Below, one piece after another: positions 7,089-15,437 of a DNA stretch of 56,755 bases. Source of the DNA: a virus; the IMG/VR virus record IMGVR_UViG_3300020442_002198, positions 1-56,755 of that record. One strand, given 5' to 3'. Below the pieces are notes generated by a model. That model searched no databases, had not been told where the DNA came from, and saw only the letters and a list, made by a program, of their open reading frames with translations. Position numbers and translations under genes: made by a program. Numbering within the stretch: position 1 is the stretch's first letter; the number at the start of each line of letters is the position of its first letter.

Positions 7089-8667
7089 AATAGTTGGTTG
7101 ATATGAAGATTGGCATCGGCGCTTGATAATCTTCTGCTTCTTCAACAGTAGTGAAGGTGTTATATATTCTAGGATCCCAATCTTTTAGTACAGTCATCAT
7201 ACGTATTATCAATAATACTGCACTTATTAAATCATCTGTTTCTCCAGGCTTGGCTTTAAAACTACTTCCTGCCGCAATAAATCCTTTAAGTTCTGTAATC
7301 AAAGGCCCACTCTGAACTTTCATTTTATCACTTTCTATCATAGTCTTTAATCTTGCACAGGCACTTACCTTTGTGCTGTGTGTAGTATTAAATCCTTTAC
7401 GGAATTTACGAACATGTCCTTTGCGTATCGGCTCACTTACGAACAAACCTGGAATGTTTTCTTCTCCAAAATCATTTATTACAATTAGTGCCGCTTCTCC
7501 TATACTGTTATTTTCTACACTCCAGTATATGCTGTTTGCACTACCAACTTGTTGTTCTATATACTTTGCTATATCTGTCATAATACGTATCTGTGCAGGT
7601 ATAGGTGTAGTATTATGCCTCCATTCTGCTACTTGTTCATAGGCAGGTAATTCAAATACTTGTATAGCGGCGTAGTCCCCGCCTGTGCCCATTGCTGGAT
7701 CCAAAGCAATAGCATATGTTGAATCGGATTTAACTTTTTTATACCATCTTGTTTGCCCCATATTCATTATAGGTTTGGACCCCTCCATATTTGCAAGATG
7801 TATACTGTTGATTAGTGTTTCGTCAAATACAAGAAACTCACAACCATATTCACGCCTAAATTTTTCTTCGCCTATTCTGCCAATTTCTTCATCTCGCCAA
7901 ACTTCGTCCCTGTCTGGATGTTCGTCCCATGTTGCAATAAAACTATGAAATCCATTTATTCCTAGTTCTTGTTCATTACCGTGTTCGTCGTATTTTTGTT
8001 CAGCTTGTTTCCATATTGTAGCAAACGTATCTTCATCTGAATTAGGTGTGCTTGTAATAATTGCTCGACCACCAGTTGCTAGTGTAGGTGATATCGATGT
8101 CCAAAACTCTTCAGCAATATTAGGTTGCACAAATGCAAACTCGTCACAGTATAGTAAAGAAATACTCATACCACGTCCTGTGTTGCCTGTTGTTGTTTGG
8201 CTTACAATTCTACTGCCGTTTTCAAATTCAATTGATCCTTTATTATAACTTGTAACACCTGCCCTAATATAATCTTCGCACATTTCATATACATAACGTA
8301 TACGAGCCATTATTTCTTGTGCGCCTGTATATTTGTGAGCGGCGATTAGAATTGTTTGATCAGGATTAAACATAGCATACCAACACAAGTATATTGCCGC
8401 ACATGTAGTTTTACCTGTTTGACGTGGCATCATGTTTATGTTGAATCTATAGCTGTGATAACTGTGTAGTAATCTTAATTGGTATTCATATGGATCAAAT
8501 AAAAGTTTACCTTGTACTGGATGTTGTATAAAAGAAAATTTACGTGCAAAGTGCAGATAGCCTTTGTCAGGATCCATGCACATAGCTAAATCTTGTATTT
8601 GTTCTTCAGTGAACGTTTCTTTTTTATTTGCTTTTTTGGTTAGGACACCATCTAAACTTTTTGACAT
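7087..8667 (-). CDS. 17: gp17 large terminase (packaging ATPase-nuclease)
   Basis: The 526-residue protein is the motor that cuts concatemeric DNA and pumps it into the prohead. The Walker A-type motif PRQTGKTT is at residues 81-88 and the Walker B with catalytic acid, LLYCDEF, at about 171-177. The C-terminal half has YAIALDPAMGTGGDYAA, the start of the RNase H-like nuclease domain. It is shorter than T4 gp17 (610 residues), as in marine relatives. A degenerate late-promoter-like GTTAAATA ends four bases before the ATG. The small terminase gene lies 3.5 kb upstream rather than adjacent, separated by three virion-type genes. Confidence 0.95.
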   Translation of the reverse strand: MSKSLDGVLTKKANKKETFTEEQIQDLAMCMDPDKGYLHFARKFSFIQHPVQGKLLFDPYEYQLRLLHSYHSYRFNINMMPRQTGKTTCAAIYLCWYAMFNPDQTILIAAHKYTGAQEIMARIRYVYEMCEDYIRAGVTSYNKGSIEFENGSRIVSQTTTGNTGRGMSISLLYCDEFAFVQPNIAEEFWTSISPTLATGGRAIITSTPNSDEDTFATIWKQAEQKYDEHGNEQELGINGFHSFIATWDEHPDRDEVWRDEEIGRIGEEKFRREYGCEFLVFDETLINSIHLANMEGSKPIMNMGQTRWYKKVKSDSTYAIALDPAMGTGGDYAAIQVFELPAYEQVAEWRHNTTPIPAQIRIMTDIAKYIEQQVGSANSIYWSVENNSIGEAALIVINDFGEENIPGLFVSEPIRKGHVRKFRKGFNTTHSTKVSACARLKTMIESDKMKVQSGPLITELKGFIAAGSSFKAKPGETDDLISAVLLIIRMMTVLKDWDPRIYNTFTTVEEAEDYQAPMPIFISTNY

Positions 8668-8674
8668 AACGTAT

Positions 8675-9028
8675 TTAACCTATGATATCGTCATAGTATC
8701 CTGTATCGAACCTTAAATCAAATAGCTTACGCTTATCTTGCTGTATTAATATAGGTATAGGAGCACCGTTAGGACCAACAGTTGGTTCACTCCACAACCA
8801 TTCATACTTAGGATCTATATCAATTTTTTTGTGTAATTTTTTAAGACGTCTACGATTGTATTTTTCGCATATGTAAACAATGGCTTGATTTTCACCTAAC
8901 GGTTCAATTTCACCAGTCCATTTTACAAATTTGATTTCACCTTTTTTATGTGCGGCTCCACTCCAAGGACATACAGGTCTAATGTGTTGGAAGTACTGTT
9001 CCCAGTTAACCTCTTGACTTCTTACCAC
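8675..9028 (-). CDS. Small conserved protein, start uncertain
   Basis: The conserved-looking part begins VNWEQYFQHIRPVCPWS and ends DLRFDTGYYDDIIG, about 110 residues. I recall similar short proteins of unknown function next to the terminase in cyanophages. The frame is open to an ATG at 9187, but that leader lies within the coding end of the 864-residue gene and looks like its shadow. GTG at 9028 is the nearest usable start and overlaps the upstream gene by 23 bases, with a GAGG site about ten bases ahead. Motifs include AIVYICEKYNRRRLKKL and PIPILIQQDKRKL. Function unknown; expressed with gp17. Confidence 0.65.
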   Translation of the reverse strand: MVRSQEVNWEQYFQHIRPVCPWSGAAHKKGEIKFVKWTGEIEPLGENQAIVYICEKYNRRRLKKLHKKIDIDPKYEWLWSEPTVGPNGAPIPILIQQDKRKLFDLRFDTGYYDDIIG

Positions 9029-11600
9029 GGCTCTTTTTACCTCTTGAGCCCTCTGTTGTTTCGATGTCTTCACCACGCATACCACGAGACTTTTTCTTCT
9101 TGCCTCTATGTGCTTCATTGGTTTGTTTTTCTTGTAGTGCGGCCCAAAGCTGTTCTTTAATAGAACTTTCCATTGGATTGTCACCACTGTGCCAACTTGG
9201 TTTTTTACTCATTTTCTTAGGAGCATTTACACCACTATCCCTTGATAGATCTATCATCTGTTGATCTGCTGTGCCGTATACTTCGTCCGGTGAATTAGAA
9301 TATTCTGCTTCATCAACATCATCTTCTTCGCCCATTCCGCAGGGTGATTCTGGTGGACCGTCTACTTTCATCATCATTGATTTCATATCATCATGTGGGT
9401 CCATTTTCATTGTAGGCATCATATCTGATACTGGCGCTGCATCTGGCATACCAGCATTTTTAAGAATACCAATGAGCTCTTTTACTTCGGCAGCACTTTC
9501 GCCATTCATTGAAATGTTCATACTTGCTTCTGTAACGTTTGTTTTATTAGTCATGTTATTATCCTTACTTGTGGTAACTGGTGCTGGAGCTGGAGGAGCA
9601 CTGCCACCTGCGGCAGTATCTGTGCCACCAGCGTCACCACCCGGTTGACTTCTTCCCATTTGTCCTCTTCCTGCATTTCTACCTTTAGGTGTTGCTGTGT
9701 CTTTTTTAGTTGTATATGTTTTACCATTATATTCGTAAATTCCAGGTTTGCCTCCGAACGCACTAAATCCAGCTTCTTGCTTAACAGTGATTTTGATACC
9801 TTTTTTAGCAAATTCACCAATAGCTTTTTGTAGTTCTTTACCGCTGAAGTCATCTAATACATCAGGAATAAGTGTGGGATTATTTTGTACCATTGTATCA
9901 AACGATGCTTGGTCTGCAATTTTTCCTATGGCGGCATACACTGCGGCTTCGTCTGTACCCATTTGACCTTTGGTTGCTTTTAACAACTCAGCTGGGATAG
10001 CTTCTTGTGCTTTTTGTACAGCAGCATTCTTCTCGTTATACCGTTTACGTAGATCTATAAGTTCTTTAAACTTAGCTTGTAGTTCGGGACTTTGTCCTTG
10101 CATAAATTCTGGATCTTTTATTTTAGGATCTAGTTCTGCCATAATTGCTTTTAGTGCTTCTGTATCTTCAGGTGTTAATGCTTCATCTATCCTACCTTCA
10201 ACAATAGCAATTAAATGTGAAAAATCTGTGCTTGTTGTTACTGGTTCGCCTTCGCCTAATCCTTTTTTGAATAAGGCAATCGCTTTGTCAAGATCCTGAG
10301 TCAAATCAGCACTGGCAATGCCTGCACCAGTATCAGGTTTGTCTGCAAAGTCTACTAACTTGGCTGCTGTTTCAGCACCTGGATCACCGTCTGCTTTTAT
10401 ACCTGCAAGTCCTTGTGCTTTTTTAACTGCGGCGATACTAGCCGGACCGTACAAACCGTCAGCATCGATATCCATATCTTTATTACCTGTAACAGTAGCA
10501 ATCTGCTTCATGATTTGTTGAACGGCAGCAACACTGGCTGATTTTTTCTTACCATTATCTGTTGCTTTCATTAAACCATTTGCGTTTGCTTGCTTTAATT
10601 CTTTAGGCATTTCATTTCTGATCCAAAGTGCTGGATCTTTAATAGCCGCCGCAATAGCACTGTCACTGTTTGTATCGATTTGACCAGGTGAGCCGCCCTC
10701 GACCTCACCCGGATCTCCTGTTTGTCCTGATTGTATTTTTTTGTATTGGCTTTGTGCAGCTTCAATCTGTTGTCTGAGCTGGCCGTCGGTTAATGTTTCC
10801 ATTGCACCTTCTAGCTCGCCCATAAGTTTTGCAAGTTCATCTGCTTCTTCATCACTCATTGCTTCTAGCAACTGTTCTGCATATGTACGAGTTGCAAAAC
10901 TTTCATCAGTAGCTTGTTCTGTTGCTTTTGCAAGTAGTTCCTGCACTCTTTTTAACTTTGTTGATATTTCTTCATTACTTAATGCGCCTGTAGCATCACC
11001 GCTTTCTTCGCCTGCTGCGGCCATAACTTCTTTAGCTTTTGCCGCTACATCTTCTCTCGAACTTTGTGTTACTTTTTGAATCTTTTCTTTTGTAGCGTCA
11101 GGTAATAGTCCTTGTTTTGCAACATCTAGCGCCTGATCCATGTTGCCCCCTTTGGCACTCTTAACCTCATCGCCATCGAGGTAAACATAGGAACTACCAT
11201 CTGCTCTGTACATACCTTCAAGTCCTAATGACTTTGCTATGTATGCAAGTACGTATCTTGAATTACTGTCACTACCTGCTTCTTTTTCTGCCGCTGCAAT
11301 ATCTTGTACGCTCATTCCAGGCTTAGCGTATTTTTTTACTATTGCATCTAATTCTTCATTCCCACCTGATACATCTTGTGCAGTACTGCTATCAAATTTT
11401 TCATATGCATTACTACCATCAATAAATTTTTGTGCATCTTCTTCTGACGCATGTAGGTCAAATACTTTGCCATCTGCATCTTTTATTTTTGTAACAGGTA
11501 AACTTTTGTCTACATTAAAATTTACTAGGCCTCCTTGACTTGATAGGCCTCTAGCTGGTGCTTCGTTAAGTATATCTAAATATGATCTCATGTAATTCAT
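9006..11600 (-). CDS. Large packaged/virion protein with PG-binding-like and annexin-like segments
   Basis: This 864-residue protein begins MNYMRSYLDILNEAPARG. That resembles the capsid-targeting peptides of T4 internal head proteins, with LNE|A as a plausible gp21-type cleavage site. Residues about 353-412 (IDADGLYGPASIAAVKKAQG, then ADGDPGAETAAKL) look like a peptidoglycan-binding repeat. Residues about 545-600 (LLKATKGQMGTDEAAVYAAI, then SGKELQKAIGEF) resemble an annexin repeat with its GTDE calcium site. The C-terminus is Met-rich, then acidic, then strongly basic (RGKKSRGKKSRG). A role inside the head or in DNA delivery is inferred. AGGAAG lies five bases before the first ATG. Confidence 0.75.
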   Translation of the reverse strand: MNYMRSYLDILNEAPARGLSSQGGLVNFNVDKSLPVTKIKDADGKVFDLHASEEDAQKFIDGSNAYEKFDSSTAQDVSGGNEELDAIVKKYAKPGMSVQDIAAAEKEAGSDSNSRYVLAYIAKSLGLEGMYRADGSSYVYLDGDEVKSAKGGNMDQALDVAKQGLLPDATKEKIQKVTQSSREDVAAKAKEVMAAAGEESGDATGALSNEEISTKLKRVQELLAKATEQATDESFATRTYAEQLLEAMSDEEADELAKLMGELEGAMETLTDGQLRQQIEAAQSQYKKIQSGQTGDPGEVEGGSPGQIDTNSDSAIAAAIKDPALWIRNEMPKELKQANANGLMKATDNGKKKSASVAAVQQIMKQIATVTGNKDMDIDADGLYGPASIAAVKKAQGLAGIKADGDPGAETAAKLVDFADKPDTGAGIASADLTQDLDKAIALFKKGLGEGEPVTTSTDFSHLIAIVEGRIDEALTPEDTEALKAIMAELDPKIKDPEFMQGQSPELQAKFKELIDLRKRYNEKNAAVQKAQEAIPAELLKATKGQMGTDEAAVYAAIGKIADQASFDTMVQNNPTLIPDVLDDFSGKELQKAIGEFAKKGIKITVKQEAGFSAFGGKPGIYEYNGKTYTTKKDTATPKGRNAGRGQMGRSQPGGDAGGTDTAAGGSAPPAPAPVTTSKDNNMTNKTNVTEASMNISMNGESAAEVKELIGILKNAGMPDAAPVSDMMPTMKMDPHDDMKSMMMKVDGPPESPCGMGEEDDVDEAEYSNSPDEVYGTADQQMIDLSRDSGVNAPKKMSKKPSWHSGDNPMESSIKEQLWAALQEKQTNEAHRGKKKKSRGMRGEDIETTEGSRGKKSRGKKSRG

Positions 11601-11601
11601 T

Positions 11602-12162
11602 TTAACTTCCTATTGGTGACTTAGCACCTACTGTTTCGTCTTTTATATCTTGCGATTCACCTGGCTTAACACCTTCTGTTGGATCTATTTCTCTATCCTT
11701 ACGTGCATCTTCAAGTTCTTTCAGCAAGTCCATTACTCTGTTTGTTCCCGCAAGCTGTTGACCGTCTTCGCCGCCCATATCTTCTGTATTTAACATAGCT
11801 TCGTAAGGTTCATCACTTGGAGGTTCTTGTAATACATCAATGTCATGTCCTGGTGCATTGACTCTTACATATTTTTCATCACAATCGCAACAACTTGCAA
11901 TATATGTAGCAAGAACATTAGGTGTAACTGGGTATGCTACTTCTGCTTCATATATTGTAACTTCCATATTTTGTAACTGGGGGAAATCTAATGGACGTTC
12001 TGTAATTGGTGTTGTTTTTCCTGTGCTTAATTTTACAAGTTGATATTTTTGCAAGCAAGTTTCTAACTTGTCGCTGTTATCTTTTGGCAAGTCTCCTGCC
12101 ATTTTAATTGTAAATTCGTATGTCTTACTAGATTCAGTAAGTATGTCTTTAAATGTTCTCAT
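11602..12162 (-). CDS. Putative prohead-packaged protein
   Basis: This 186-residue protein of unknown function starts MRTFKDILTESSKTYEF, close in pattern to T4 capsid-targeting peptides (MKTYQEFI-E type); ILTE|S would be the protease cleavage site. The remainder has a beta-rich segment (MEVTIYEAEVAYPVTPNVLA), a CCDCDEK cluster and an acidic tail. It lies one base upstream of the large packaged-type protein with a similar N-terminus, so the two probably enter the head by the same route. A GATAAATA late promoter and a GGGA-type site precede it. The targeting role is inferred from the N-terminal pattern. Confidence 0.7.
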   Translation of the reverse strand: MRTFKDILTESSKTYEFTIKMAGDLPKDNSDKLETCLQKYQLVKLSTGKTTPITERPLDFPQLQNMEVTIYEAEVAYPVTPNVLATYIASCCDCDEKYVRVNAPGHDIDVLQEPPSDEPYEAMLNTEDMGGEDGQQLAGTNRVMDLLKELEDARKDREIDPTEGVKPGESQDIKDETVGAKSPIGS

Positions 12163-12182
12163 AGCATTATTCCCGTTATACT

Positions 12183-12671
12183 CTATTTATCCATATTCTT
12201 AAGTTTCTCTAATAAACTGTTTCGGTCTGTAACTACATATCCTTCGCCATTTACAATGTCTCCAGTATCTATATTATCTTTATCTAATTTTTCTTTTTTC
12301 AACTGAAGTTCTATCATTTTAAGTTTTTTGTCCATTTTTGCAACTTTTGCATCAAGGCTTGTTTTTAGCATTGAACCTGCAACTTCAAACACTCTACCAC
12401 TGTATCTACTTTCAACATTCATACCTAAATCCATTAGGTCTTCATAACTTTGCAAAGCACGATCAGCGATGTCTTCTAGTTCACCATCAGCTTTATCGCC
12501 TAAACCTTTTACTTGTGGAAGAGCCGCTGTAATTTTATCAAATTCTGCCATAGAACGCATAGTTTCTTCTTGCTCTACAACTGCTGTTTTAATTTTTTCT
12601 TTTTTCTTATCGTCGTTGATTATTTCTTTACTGTCAGGCATATTCAACAAATCTTCTAATTTTTTGGTCAT
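12183..12671 (-). CDS. 16: gp16-like small terminase subunit
   Basis: The 162-residue protein begins MTKKLEDLLNMPDSKEIIND. Its core segment, RALQSYEDLMDLGMNVESRYSGRVFEVAGSMLKTSLDAK (about 90-128), corresponds to the central coiled-coil region of T4 gp16. Small terminase recognises viral DNA and stimulates the gp17 ATPase. Length matches T4 gp16 (164 residues). It is likely oligomeric through the charged helices KMDKKLKMIELQLKKEKL. A TGAGG site precedes the ATG, and a weak GCTAAATA element lies 23 bases upstream. Assignment rests on pattern and context rather than a single diagnostic motif. Confidence 0.75.
   Translation of the reverse strand: MTKKLEDLLNMPDSKEIINDDKKKEKIKTAVVEQEETMRSMAEFDKITAALPQVKGLGDKADGELEDIADRALQSYEDLMDLGMNVESRYSGRVFEVAGSMLKTSLDAKVAKMDKKLKMIELQLKKEKLDKDNIDTGDIVNGEGYVVTDRNSLLEKLKNMDK
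12184..12191 (-). promoter_or_regulatory. Late promoter of the putative packaged-protein pair
   Basis: The minus strand reads GATAAATA, 21 bases before the ATG at 12162. It overlaps the final codons of the small terminase gene, a common arrangement in this genome. Confidence 0.65.
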
Positions 12672-12697
12672 ATCATAAACCTCATTGTTAAAACTAT

Positions 12698-13132
12698 TTA
12701 GCGTCGACCTTGATGGAAGATGTCTTCTTCTGTAATAACCCTAAAGAAAATGCCCTTTTGTTTACACCACGATCTTGCGGCTTCCCATTTTGCCATGTTC
12801 ATAATGTAATGTGCTTGATTTGCTCTACTGCGTCCTAATCGTTCTTTGACTGATTGATTTTTTGGTTTAACTTCTATTAATTCTACTTTTTGTTTTCCGC
12901 CTTTATCGGCATATACAATAAAAAAGTCCGGTACATAAATTGTTTGCTTACCTGTAAGCGGATTTCTATATGGAATTTTTACAGCTTCGCTTGCCCATTG
13001 ACTAACATTAGGGTGTTCGTCACAAAATTTCATAAAAGTATATTCCCAACTTGACCTATAAGTTGGAGTTCTATTACCTGCATATTTTTCAGGGAATTTT
13101 AATCTAAATTTGCCTTGTGCAAACCGTGCCAT
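12698..13132 (-). CDS. 4: gp4-like head completion protein
   Basis: This 144-residue protein has the endonuclease-like features of the T4 gp4/gp50 head completion family: WEYTFMKFCDEHP, then VPDFFIVYADK, then ELIEVKPKNQ. The PDF...ExK arrangement matches a PD-(D/E)XK-type core. T4 gp4 is needed to finish filled heads before tail joining. The ATG overlaps the stop of the upstream gene by one base. Whether the nuclease-like residues are active in the family is uncertain. The match to marine T4-like gp4 is good in length and motif order. Confidence 0.82.
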   Translation of the reverse strand: MARFAQGKFRLKFPEKYAGNRTPTYRSSWEYTFMKFCDEHPNVSQWASEAVKIPYRNPLTGKQTIYVPDFFIVYADKGGKQKVELIEVKPKNQSVKERLGRSRANQAHYIMNMAKWEAARSWCKQKGIFFRVITEEDIFHQGRR

Positions 13133-13479
13133 TATTCTAAAATATTTCGTTTTTCTGTTAGATTTGTTTGGCTGTCTCTAGTAAATCCAATTGTACTAGT
13201 GCTAGGTCTATTATAATTGATAACTTGAGCAACAACAGCAGATAGTTGGACTGCTTCTAAACCTTTTAAAGTATCCAATAGTTCAAATACTTTTACATTA
13301 TCCAAACGTGCTTGTGTGAGCAATGTAGTTGCTGTGCTTATTGCCGCAGTTTTTTCAAATCCTCTGTTTTCAAAAAATCCAACTACAGCATCAACTTCAT
13401 TACTAGGAAAGTTTTGACTAGCTGTAAAATATTGATCAAAAACTTTATTTACTTTTTGGTCAGACGTTAATTCGCTCAT
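13132..13479 (-). CDS. Small virion-associated protein, function unknown
   Basis: This 115-residue, mostly helical protein (MSELTSDQKVNKVFDQYFTA) contains AVVGFFENRGFEKTAAISTA and ends with a Thr/Asn-rich tail. It overlaps the upstream gene by four bases (ATGA) and the downstream gp4-like gene by one base, so all three are translationally coupled. I associate proteins of this kind with structural proteomes of cyanophages but cannot name a function. Neighbours point to head completion or tail assembly. Confidence 0.65.
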   Translation of the reverse strand: MSELTSDQKVNKVFDQYFTASQNFPSNEVDAVVGFFENRGFEKTAAISTATTLLTQARLDNVKVFELLDTLKGLEAVQLSAVVAQVINYNRPSTSTIGFTRDSQTNLTEKRNILE

Positions 13480-14687
13480 ATTAGGTCATTGCCTCCAAAT
13501 AGATCCTGTTGCCCTTGTGATAATGCATTTTTAAGATCGCCGCCTCTATTTTGGAATGCTTTTGTATTTGCTGTCCTCGATCTACTAATTGCATTTGTTG
13601 CGGCTAAACCTAAACCTACAGCTGCCGCCGCTGTTGTTAAACTTCCTTTACCGCCGCTTTTAGGAAAAAATGCTCCTGAGACACCACTCACATCAATACC
13701 GGCAGCTTGTCCTATTGCATTTTTAAGTATACTAAATCCTTCTTGTCTAAGACCTTCTTTTGAAAGACTTCTTATATTACCAAGTAAATTTGCGCCTGCT
13801 AATATTGCTTCTAATGGATTGTTAAAGTTTTGTCCGCCTGCTATATATTGAGCTAAACTAATTGCTGTGCCTATTGCAGTACCTAATCCGCCTGCACTAC
13901 CACCGAGTGGCGATATAGGACTTGGTGTTCTATCATAATGTGCAGTATCTCCAAAACCTTTTGGATTATCGTATGCTACGTTATCTCTATTGTAGAATAC
14001 AGCTTCATAAGCAACAGTAATTGTATTTTCCATCATACCTTGACCATCGCTGTTATCTAAAGAGTCATGTTGCCAATTTGTAATGATAGGATTAACTATT
14101 GTAAAACTTGTAAATTTTTTACGTGCAAACTGTGTAATTGTAATATCATCAAAAAATGGAAACCCAGGATTGTTATTGTCTAATCCAAACTTCCAACCAT
14201 TATCTGTGCTACCTTTGTAGGTTGCATCTGCATTTCCTCGCTTAAATGCAGCTCTACCTCTATCCCAACCCTGATTACCATCTGCAAAATAATATCTATA
14301 GTATGCTTCTAAAAGCACACTTGTAATACCTAAATTATCATCGTGAAAGCTAATTGTAATAGGATCATATTGTATATTTGTTTGAATGTTCTTTTTTCGA
14401 TTGTATTTGTTTTTTGTAGTAATAGCGGCACTAAACTTAGGCAAGTCTGCACGTTTAACTAACATGCCTACTTCATTTAGGTGCTTACGTGTAAAGTCAG
14501 GTAAAATACTACCTGCTGTTGAATTTACATTAAAATTTACATGATAAAGAAATTTTGATTTTGGTGCAAGACGCATTGCGTCCGTTACAAACATCCTACT
14601 TGCATGTTGCCAATCGGCTAAATTGCCCTTAGGATTAAGAACACCATTAATTAAATTATCTGCAAAACCTGAAAACTTATCTGCCAT
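13476..14687 (-). CDS. Baseplate/tail-tube initiator-like protein (gp54/gp48 type)
   Basis: The 403-residue protein has a tube-like fold signature: KSKFLYHVNFNVN (about 45-57), then LPKFSAAITTKNKYNRKKNI, DPITISFHDD, and VAYEAVFYNRDNVAYD. Compare FACVFAT, LSYETDYNYN and DPLVISFRMD in T4 gp54, which starts tail tube polymerisation on the baseplate. The C-terminal 160 residues are Gly/Ala-rich. It lies just after tail tube and sheath genes, which fits. A GATAAATA late promoter ends five bases before the ATG, with only a weak AAGGA farther upstream. Whether it matches gp54 or gp48 is not settled. Confidence 0.6.
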   Translation of the reverse strand: MADKFSGFADNLINGVLNPKGNLADWQHASRMFVTDAMRLAPKSKFLYHVNFNVNSTAGSILPDFTRKHLNEVGMLVKRADLPKFSAAITTKNKYNRKKNIQTNIQYDPITISFHDDNLGITSVLLEAYYRYYFADGNQGWDRGRAAFKRGNADATYKGSTDNGWKFGLDNNNPGFPFFDDITITQFARKKFTSFTIVNPIITNWQHDSLDNSDGQGMMENTITVAYEAVFYNRDNVAYDNPKGFGDTAHYDRTPSPISPLGGSAGGLGTAIGTAISLAQYIAGGQNFNNPLEAILAGANLLGNIRSLSKEGLRQEGFSILKNAIGQAAGIDVSGVSGAFFPKSGGKGSLTTAAAAVGLGLAATNAISRSRTANTKAFQNRGGDLKNALSQGQQDLFGGNDLI

Positions 14688-14692
14688 ACAAA

Positions 14693-14700
14693 TATTTATC
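14693..14700 (-). promoter_or_regulatory. Late promoter, leaderless spacing (gp54-like gene)
   Basis: The minus strand reads GATAAATA and is followed after exactly five bases by the ATG at 14687. It is placed just downstream of the tail tube terminator, so it restarts transcription. Confidence 0.7.
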
Positions 14701-14727
14701 CTTTATTATTAAGTGCGTATAAAATAA

Positions 14728-14753
14728 AAAAGGAGCCGATTAAGGCTCCTTTT
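14728..14753 (-). terminator. Rho-independent terminator after the tail tube gene
   Basis: A perfect 10-bp stem (AAAAGGAGCC/GGCTCCTTTT) with a six-base loop is followed on the minus strand by a T-rich run (TTTTTTATTTTA). It lies 25 bases after the tail tube stop codon. It is the clearest terminator in the window. Confidence 0.88.
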
Positions 14754-14778
14754 AATACAGGACTAACTGATAAATGTC

Positions 14779-15405
14779 TTAGGCACCGCCACCTGTTACG
14801 GCAGTGTTAAGTGTTCTTCCTACTGCTGTACCAATACCTGTATCAGCTGGTGTTTGGATCGCATTATCGTATCTAATACTTAATGATACTGTCACTGGTT
14901 CATTTGTAGCATAATTTAATGTATTGTAGTTTGCACTCTCTAAGTAACAACCATATACTTCGAATGTATCTAGTATGTTTGGAGTGTGAATGCCGTTACC
15001 ACCATCTAAGATCTCAATACGTGTTGTAAATTTGTAATCTAAGCCCGAAGCTGCACTTGACTGCTCGAAGAAATCAAATTGCTTCTGTAGTTGCTCGCCT
15101 ACAAGTTTTTGTACGTTGTTGTTTACATCTTCACGTAAGTTTAATGATAGTGGTTCCCAAGTATGTTTACCTGCTAGATAAACTCTTGAATTGTATATAT
15201 CTATAGTCATTTGTTCAAAACTTACGTTAGGTCTAGTAACATCTATTACTTGCTTTGTAAGCTCTGTAGTCGGTGTTGACACACCAAAGTTTTCCAGGCT
15301 CACTCTAAAGCGATACTGGAGCTTTGGCATAAGCAGTCCTTGGTTACTAGCCGAGTCGCCGCTTGCCAACGGTACTGTAATTTTTGATAGTGTTGAAATT
15401 GCCAT
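14779..15405 (-). CDS. 19: gp19 tail tube protein
   Basis: The 208-residue protein polymerises into the inner tail tube. MPKLQYRFRVSLENFG (about 26-41), QVIDVTRPNVSFEQMTIDIY and YLAGKHTWEPLSLNLREDV form the typical beta-rich tube core of T4 gp19 (163 residues) and marine relatives. The C-terminus is a short Gly/Ala/Thr extension. It follows the sheath gene with its own GATAAATA late promoter and an AGGAGC ribosome-binding site, and ends at a strong terminator. Tube protein is needed in high amounts, which fits that dedicated transcription unit. Confidence 0.9.
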   Translation of the reverse strand: MAISTLSKITVPLASGDSASNQGLLMPKLQYRFRVSLENFGVSTPTTELTKQVIDVTRPNVSFEQMTIDIYNSRVYLAGKHTWEPLSLNLREDVNNNVQKLVGEQLQKQFDFFEQSSAASGLDYKFTTRIEILDGGNGIHTPNILDTFEVYGCYLESANYNTLNYATNEPVTVSLSIRYDNAIQTPADTGIGTAVGRTLNTAVTGGGA

Positions 15406-15426
15406 CTATTGCTCCTAAGTTAATAG

Positions 15427-15434
15427 TATTTATC
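15427..15434 (-). promoter_or_regulatory. Late promoter of the tail tube gene
   Basis: The minus strand reads GATAAATA, 21 bases before the ATG at 15405. A Shine-Dalgarno site (AGGAGC) lies between. Confidence 0.7.
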
Positions 15435-15437
15435 AGT

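Noticed and set aside
5310-7145. Longer 611-residue version of the Cys-rich conserved protein
   Set aside because: The extra 24 residues overlap the terminase end and the late promoter; MKNLDLIAEELF looks like the natural start.
9006-9060. Programmed -1 frameshift joining the 864-residue gene to the downstream gene
   Set aside because: The A-rich stretch is not a proper slippery heptamer, and the downstream frame is +1, not -1.
9271-9648. Plus-strand 125-residue frame opposite the large packaged-protein gene
   Set aside because: It is the mirror of a compositionally biased minus-strand gene, with no ribosome-binding site or family resemblance.
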